In this document: positions 59,536-64,000 of the stretch, in pieces
How the letters are laid out: each line of letters starts with the position of its first letter
Numbering within the stretch: the stretch's first letter is position 1
NCBI GenBank assembly: GCA_942492965.1
Contig: OW818656.1
Span: 1,116,001-1,180,000, forward strand
Origin: Sphingosinicella sp942492965
GTDB lineage: Bacteria > Pseudomonadota > Alphaproteobacteria > Sphingomonadales > Sphingomonadaceae
Direction of reading: 5' to 3'
DNA: 64,000 nucleotides
Notes under the pieces: model-generated
The model's input: the letters and a program-made list of their open reading frames with translations, nothing else
Told to the model about the DNA's origin: nothing
Database searches by the model: none
Made by a program: the position numbers and the translations under genes

Positions 59536-60870
59536 TCAGCCGAACTGACGCTTCAGCGCCGCGAAGCAGCGCGCCGCCGCTTCGCCGAGCGCGTCGATCT
59601 CCGCCTCGGTCATTGCCGTCGAAAGGATGAAGGCTGAAAACGGCGTGGAGATGATGCCCTCGTCGAGAAGCGCGCTATGCAGGTACCGCTGCATCGCCGT
59701 CTGCCGGTCGCTCCGGGGCAGGTCACGGAAACGGTCTGAATCCTGTCCGCCGAAAAAGATGCTGAGAAGCGAACCGTCCGCGCGGACGAAGCCGTTCAGC
59801 TTTTCCTCGGCAAGCCCCGCCGTCAGCACCGCCTTGGCGCGCGCGCCAAGCGCATCCAGACGTGCATATGCCGGGGGAGGGAGCAGCTCCAGCGTCTTGA
59901 GGCCAGCCGTCATCGTGATCGGATTGGCATTGTAGGTGCCGCCGTGATGGATCTTTACGTGCGGCATACGCACATCGAAAACGGACATCACCTCAGCGCT
60001 GCCGGCAACCGCGCCCACAGGGAAGCCGCCGCCGATGATCTTGCCGAGCGCGGTCAGGTCAGGACGGATGCCGGACTGACCCTGCGCGCCGTTGTAGCCG
60101 AGCCGGAAGCTCAGAACCTCGTCGAAGATGAGGACGATGCCGTAGGCGTCGCAGAGCGCCCGCAGGCGCGCCAGATATTCGGGGCGCCCCCGGATCAGCC
60201 CCGCACGCGAGACGACCGGATCGATCACGATGCAGGCCAGCCGGTCCCTGCTCGCCTCGATCAGCGCCTCGGTCGCATCGAGATCGTTGTAGGGAATGAC
60301 GATGACGTCTTCGTTCACATAGCCCGGAATGCCTTCCGTGGCGCTCACGGCGCTTGGGGCGGCGGCATTCCCCCATGTATCCGGAGTGGAATTGACGCTC
60401 ACTTCGGCGAAATCATAGGCGCCGTGATAGGCGCCTTCCGCCTTGGCGATCGTGCTGCGGCCCGTATAGGCCCTCGCCGCCCGGATCGCCATCATCACGG
60501 CTTCCGTTCCGGAATTCGTGAAGACGACCCTGTCGACCGAAGCGAGACGATGGCACAGCTCACGCGCAAGCGCGATCTCACTCTCCGTAGGCATCGACAC
60601 GGCCGTCAGGCGATCGAGCTGCGCCTTCACCGCCTCGTTCACGACCGGGTGATTGTGCCCATGAATGAGCGACGACATGTTGTTGACGAAATCGATGCGC
60701 TCCACGCCATCGACATCGGTGACCCTGCACCCTTTGGCCGAAGCCGCATATAGCGGATAGGGCGCGTAGAAGATCGTCGCCCGGCTCGATCCACCCGGCA
60801 TGACTTCGATCGCTTCGCGATACAAGTGTTCGGACCTCGGCGATCGAGGCAATACCGCTACTTTGGACAC
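59536..60870 (-). CDS. class III aminotransferase, glutamate-1-semialdehyde aminomutase-like
   Basis: The 444-residue protein has VMPGGSSRATIFYAPYPLYAASAKGCRVTDVDG (aminomutase-like start), FTNSGTEAVMMAIRAAR, LIFDEVLSFRLGYNGAQG and the PLP lysine in LTALGKIIGGGFPVGAVAG. It has the HemL-like fold, but the catabolic setting makes haem synthesis unlikely; related enzymes transaminate amino ketones or beta-amino acids. GTG 60870 chosen (AGAGG 11 nt upstream); TTG 60891 is possible. Confidence 0.85.
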   Translation of the reverse strand: MSKVAVLPRSPRSEHLYREAIEVMPGGSSRATIFYAPYPLYAASAKGCRVTDVDGVERIDFVNNMSSLIHGHNHPVVNEAVKAQLDRLTAVSMPTESEIALARELCHRLASVDRVVFTNSGTEAVMMAIRAARAYTGRSTIAKAEGAYHGAYDFAEVSVNSTPDTWGNAAAPSAVSATEGIPGYVNEDVIVIPYNDLDATEALIEASRDRLACIVIDPVVSRAGLIRGRPEYLARLRALCDAYGIVLIFDEVLSFRLGYNGAQGQSGIRPDLTALGKIIGGGFPVGAVAGSAEVMSVFDVRMPHVKIHHGGTYNANPITMTAGLKTLELLPPPAYARLDALGARAKAVLTAGLAEEKLNGFVRADGSLLSIFFGGQDSDRFRDLPRSDRQTAMQRYLHSALLDEGIISTPFSAFILSTAMTEAEIDALGEAAARCFAALKRQFG

Positions 60871-60906
60871 CTGATTACAACCTCTGGGCAATGGACAGGA
60901 AAGTCA

Positions 60907-60936
60907 GGCGCTCCCGCTCCCCGAAGCGGGAGCGCC
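60907..60936. terminator. strong hairpin after module 5 TBDR
   Basis: GGCGCTCCCGCT (60907-60918) and AGCGGGAGCGCC (60925-60936) form a perfect 12-bp stem with a 6-nt loop, 7 nt after the TBDR stop. There is no T-tract, so it may be a partial terminator or mRNA-stabilising hairpin that lowers expression of the downstream enzymes. Confidence 0.6.
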
Positions 60937-60943
60937 GACAGCT

Positions 60944-63157
60944 TCACCAGCTGTATTCGAGCTGCACACCGAAGCGTCGCGGCGCGCTCAGGATATACAT
61001 TCCGTTGGTGCGCTGGGAGAGCTTGACGCGATCGTCGAAGGCATTGTCGACGTACCCGGTAATCCGCCACGCATCCGCTTCCAGGCCCAGCCGGAAATTG
61101 ACGAGATCCGCGTGTTCGAGACGGAGCGCATTGTCGGGCCGTTCGTAGCCGCCCGATTTCGACGAATACGAAGCCTGCGTGAAGAGCTTCAGTGCTTCGG
61201 AAACGGGCGCGCGGTAGGTCGCGACTGTGCTGTACGACCATTTCGCGGTCTGCGGCACAAGGTTTCCATCCACGTTCACGCCGCTGATGAACTGCGCGCC
61301 GTCGAACTTGGCATTCAGGTAGCCGAGCGCGCCGTACAGCTCGAGTCCCTCGATCGGCTTCGCGAGGAAATCGAATTCCACGCCCTTGGTGATCGTCTTG
61401 CCGCCATTCGCGACGATCGAGACGCCGAGGAACTGGAAGATCGGTGCCGGGTCGGCAACGAGGATCGCCGCGTCCTTGCGCTTCGTCACGAAGGCCGAAA
61501 GATTGACCTGCAGCAGATCATCCAGCCAAAGCCCCTTGTAGCCCAGCTCGTAGGTCAGCGATTTTTCCGGATCGAACGGAATGTCTTCCGCCCGGCTCGC
61601 CTCGTTGTTGAAGCCGCCCGCCTTGAAGCCCGTCGCGATGCGGGCGTAGATGTTGTTCTTGTCGTTCGGGCGATAGGAGAGCGTCCCCTGCGGCGAGAAA
61701 TTGTTCCAGCTCTTCTTCACGTAGCGCTCCATGAACCACGGCGCGCCCTGCAGCTGGAAACCCGGAAAGAAGATGGGTGCCCCAACCCCGATGTCGGCGC
61801 CGGTTCCGAAGAACGGTATCGCGCTCGGTGTCTCCACGAAGAAATCGTAGGTCTTGCGTTCGTTGGTGTAGCGCGCGGAGCCGGTCAGATCGATCTTGTC
61901 CGACACGTGCCACGTCGCTTCGACGAAACCCGCCCACGACCGCGTATCGGTGGTCGCCGAGGTGATCGGCGAAAGCGTGCCGAGATTGATGAAGTTCGGC
62001 GGCAGCGCCGGAGGATTGTCCGGCACCATGCCGATGGGAAGGTTGAGGATACGATAGAAGTCGCTGGATTCGTTTATATAATTCAGCCCGACAACATAAT
62101 CGAAATTCTCGCTCCGGTCCGATACATACCGCGCTTCCACGAACCAGTTGTCCTGTTCGCTCTGGCGAACGGCACCGCCGGTTCCCACGAACGGCGCGAA
62201 GCCGGTACGCGAATCGACGTCCATGGACCGGAAGCTGACGATGTTGGTGAATGTGCCCTCGCCGACGCGCCAGTTGAGCGTCTGGTAGAGATGGAGGACA
62301 TCGCGCTTGACGCCGTGCTCGCTGGAATAGACGAGCGCGCCTTCATCCTCGCCGGGAGGCGTCGTGGCGGAACTGAGGATGATCGCCGCTGGCTGATCGG
62401 CATCGAGCCATTCGGCCGTCCACGTCACGTCGATATCGTCATTGACGAGCAGCTTGGCCTGCCCGCGCAGCCCCGCCGAACGAACGGCATCGAGCTGATC
62501 GCCCGTCACCGATGAGACGGCCTTGCCGCCGTCCTGATCGATAAGGAAGCCGTTGATCCGGACGAGAAACTTGTCCGCGATGATCGGCACGTTGATCGTG
62601 CCGCGATACTCCTGCCGATCGAAATTCGCCGCCGTGAATGCGAAGCGCCCTTCGATCCGGTTCACCGGCTGATTGGTGATGACGTTGATCGCACCGCCGA
62701 TGGCGTTCCGCCCGTAAAGACCGCCCTGCGGACCCTTCAGGATTTCGAGCCGTTCCAGATCCGTGAACTCGTCGAGGCCGACGACGGAGGATCCGATGTA
62801 GACGCCATCCTTGTAAAGCCCGTACCCCGGCTCTTCCACGTCGGTCAGCCGCACGACGCCGCGAATGGCGATGCTGCCCGTGAAGGAATCGTTCTGGAAA
62901 TCGTCGAAATCGACGTTCGCAGCATATTGCAGCGCATCCTCAAGACTGTTGACGCGCAGGTCTTCAAGAAACTTTTCGGAAAATGCCGTGATGGACATCG
63001 GCACTTCGATCAGCGTTTCCTCGCGCTTGCGAGCCGTCACGATCAGCACGTCGTCCTGATTGGCCACTGCTTCTGCGGCATGTGCCGATACGGCAGGCAT
63101 ACCGAGTATGCTCGTCGCCAGCAGTGCCCCGCACACACTCATTTTCAGTTTCGGCAT
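60944..63157 (-). CDS. TonB-dependent outer-membrane receptor (module 5)
   Basis: The 737-residue protein has a signal peptide (VCGALLATSILGMPAVSAHA), a TonB-box-like VLIVTARKREE, a plug (LEDALQYAANVDFDDF, LERLEILKGPQGGLYGRNAIGG) and a barrel ending FGVQLEYSW, with Trp instead of the Phe seen in the other four. First gene of the module 5 transcript. Two repeats resembling TetR operators lie 58-91 nt upstream. Confidence 0.93.
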   Translation of the reverse strand: MPKLKMSVCGALLATSILGMPAVSAHAAEAVANQDDVLIVTARKREETLIEVPMSITAFSEKFLEDLRVNSLEDALQYAANVDFDDFQNDSFTGSIAIRGVVRLTDVEEPGYGLYKDGVYIGSSVVGLDEFTDLERLEILKGPQGGLYGRNAIGGAINVITNQPVNRIEGRFAFTAANFDRQEYRGTINVPIIADKFLVRINGFLIDQDGGKAVSSVTGDQLDAVRSAGLRGQAKLLVNDDIDVTWTAEWLDADQPAAIILSSATTPPGEDEGALVYSSEHGVKRDVLHLYQTLNWRVGEGTFTNIVSFRSMDVDSRTGFAPFVGTGGAVRQSEQDNWFVEARYVSDRSENFDYVVGLNYINESSDFYRILNLPIGMVPDNPPALPPNFINLGTLSPITSATTDTRSWAGFVEATWHVSDKIDLTGSARYTNERKTYDFFVETPSAIPFFGTGADIGVGAPIFFPGFQLQGAPWFMERYVKKSWNNFSPQGTLSYRPNDKNNIYARIATGFKAGGFNNEASRAEDIPFDPEKSLTYELGYKGLWLDDLLQVNLSAFVTKRKDAAILVADPAPIFQFLGVSIVANGGKTITKGVEFDFLAKPIEGLELYGALGYLNAKFDGAQFISGVNVDGNLVPQTAKWSYSTVATYRAPVSEALKLFTQASYSSKSGGYERPDNALRLEHADLVNFRLGLEADAWRITGYVDNAFDDRVKLSQRTNGMYILSAPRRFGVQLEYSW

Positions 63158-63214
63158 AAGTCATACCCCCTTTTTGCTGCAATCTCTGCGGATCGCGTAC
63201 CGATATCAAACGAA

Positions 63215-63248
63215 TCAAGTTTATCCTTGGTTTCAAGTTTATACTTGA
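63215..63248. promoter_or_regulatory. tandem TetR-type operators
   Basis: TCAAGT-TTAT-CCTTGG (63215-63230) and the perfect dyad TCAAGT-TTAT-ACTTGA (63233-63248), spaced 18 bp apart start to start. They lie in the 340-nt divergent gap between the TBDR and the TetR-type gene. The rest of the gap holds AT-rich promoter-like DNA up to about 63300 and GC-rich DNA with no gene I can support. Confidence 0.65.
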
Positions 63249-63497
63249 TTATTTTCATCATTCAAAGAGATGATTTTTATCATTAATTACAGTGATTTAG
63301 AAAAATATAATCGCTCGACGAGCGAGGGCGAACCCTGAAGAATGATGCGCTTCCTGGCCGAAAGGACGGGCCCCGCACCCGGCTCGCCCATTTTGATTTT
63401 GGCGGTACGTTGCGTATTGAGGCAGACGCCGGAACGGGGCACCCCCGGCGATCAGGACCTTTGAGGCAGAACAGGCGACTATGGAAAACCGGGCACG

Positions 63498-64000
63498 ATG
63501 ACGGCGACGACGCCCCTTCCTCAACGCAAAAGGCGCAAGAACGCACGCAAGACGAGCCCTGAACCGCCGAGCACGGAGCGCGGCAAGATCGCGCGCGAGA
63601 AGTTCAAGAAGGCAACCGCGAAACTCCTTGAAAGCAAGAGCTATCGCGAACTGACGCTTGCGGACATCGTTCGCACCGCAAAATTCAACATCGCGACCTT
63701 CTATTACTATTTCAAAGACAAGCAGAGCATCGTGCGGGAGGTCATTCAGGATCTCTTCCCCCACGATTCCCTCGTCGCCGAATACCGCAGCAACAGCATC
63801 GCGCTGGACGAGCTCTTCGGGATCATCTTCGAAACCACCAAGGGCCAGACCATGGCCTATTCGCAGCACCCCGGCCTCATGCGCAGCATCGCGCAGCTCG
63901 CGGACGACGAGCCGGAGCTTGCGGAGATTCTCTACAAGCGCGACCAGATGTGGACGGAACTGATTGCCGAAGACATTCTGCTGCGTTTTTCCGCGAACGC
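63498..64000 (+). CDS. TetR-family regulator, C-terminus beyond the window
   Basis: About 167 residues are visible from ATG 63498. A basic N-terminal tail (PQRKRRKNARKTSP) precedes the HTH: KKATAKLLESKSYRELTLADIVRTAKFNIATFYYYFKDKQSIVREVI. The ligand domain continues past position 64000. Divergent from the module 5 TBDR with tandem dyads between, so probably its repressor. Confidence 0.87.
   Translation, partial: MTATTPLPQRKRRKNARKTSPEPPSTERGKIAREKFKKATAKLLESKSYRELTLADIVRTAKFNIATFYYYFKDKQSIVREVIQDLFPHDSLVAEYRSNSIALDELFGIIFETTKGQTMAYSQHPGLMRSIAQLADDEPELAEILYKRDQMWTELIAEDILLRFSAN

Noticed and set aside
59536..60870. hemL (glutamate-1-semialdehyde aminomutase of haem synthesis)
   Set aside because: The fold fits, but the place in a TBDR/CoA-ligase/thiolase operon argues for a catabolic aminotransferase.
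1..64000. Insertion sequences, integrases, CRISPR arrays, tRNA or rRNA genes
   Set aside because: I looked for transposase-like proteins, regularly spaced repeats and tRNA-like ends and saw none.

Overview
The window looks like chromosomal or large-plasmid DNA from a sphingomonad (Sphingomonadaceae, Alphaproteobacteria). This is inferred from the high G+C coding sequence, the five large TonB-dependent receptors (TBDRs) that all carry an IVTA-type TonB box and end in Phe, and the mix of Rieske, extradiol and CoA-dependent catabolic enzymes. I see no rRNA, tRNA, transposase, CRISPR or phage gene. The window is a string of substrate-utilisation modules, most built around one TBDR, inner-membrane transporters, one regulator and a few enzymes. 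Both edge genes are cut by the window.

Module 1 (1-8.7 kb) has a secreted alpha/beta hydrolase (partial), a PLP-dependent Ser/Thr dehydratase-type enzyme, a YheO/DauR-type regulator translationally coupled to an ornithine-cyclodeaminase-family enzyme, a TBDR, and an MFS carrier coupled to an AdiC-like amino-acid carrier. The three minus-strand units share a nearly identical 24-bp promoter/operator. Module 2 (8.9-19.5 kb) has a coupled PLP decarboxylase/lyase, NTF2-fold protein and esterase set, a TBDR, a gamma-glutamyltransferase homologue with changed catalytic residues, an AraC regulator, a POT peptide carrier and an APC amino-acid carrier.

Module 3 (19.6-29.4 kb) has a TBDR, a Gfo/Idh oxidoreductase that appears to start with CTG, a BKACE (DUF849) enzyme, a GntR/FCD regulator, an SDR, a secreted amidohydrolase and a secreted S9 peptidase. 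Four copies of a TGATCTTTGATCAA palindrome mark its promoters. Modules 2 and 3 read together as uptake and breakdown of peptide-like or amide-linked compounds.

Module 4 (29.5-53.8 kb) is an aromatic-degradation island. It holds a phenol-hydroxylase-type flavoprotein, MarR, TetR and IclR regulators, a meta-cleavage hydrolase, an MHS carrier, SDR, Rieske oxygenase, acyl-CoA dehydrogenase, a family III CoA transferase, a 4,5-dihydroxyphthalate-decarboxylase-like protein, an FAH-family hydrolase, a gentisate-dioxygenase-like cupin, an HsaA-like monooxygenase, an extradiol dioxygenase, an unusual DoxX/SnoaL membrane-protein cluster, a PrpD-family protein and a TBDR. A 17-bp TGTCC...GGAC(A/G) dyad recurs at four promoter regions. 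Module 5 (53.8-64 kb) is a one-direction set: DUF1330 protein, GPH-type carrier, thiolase, acyl-CoA ligase, serine hydrolase, class III aminotransferase and TBDR, with a divergent TetR regulator cut by the window end.

Family assignments come from reading motifs and overall protein similarity from memory. No database search was run, and substrates are unknown unless stated.
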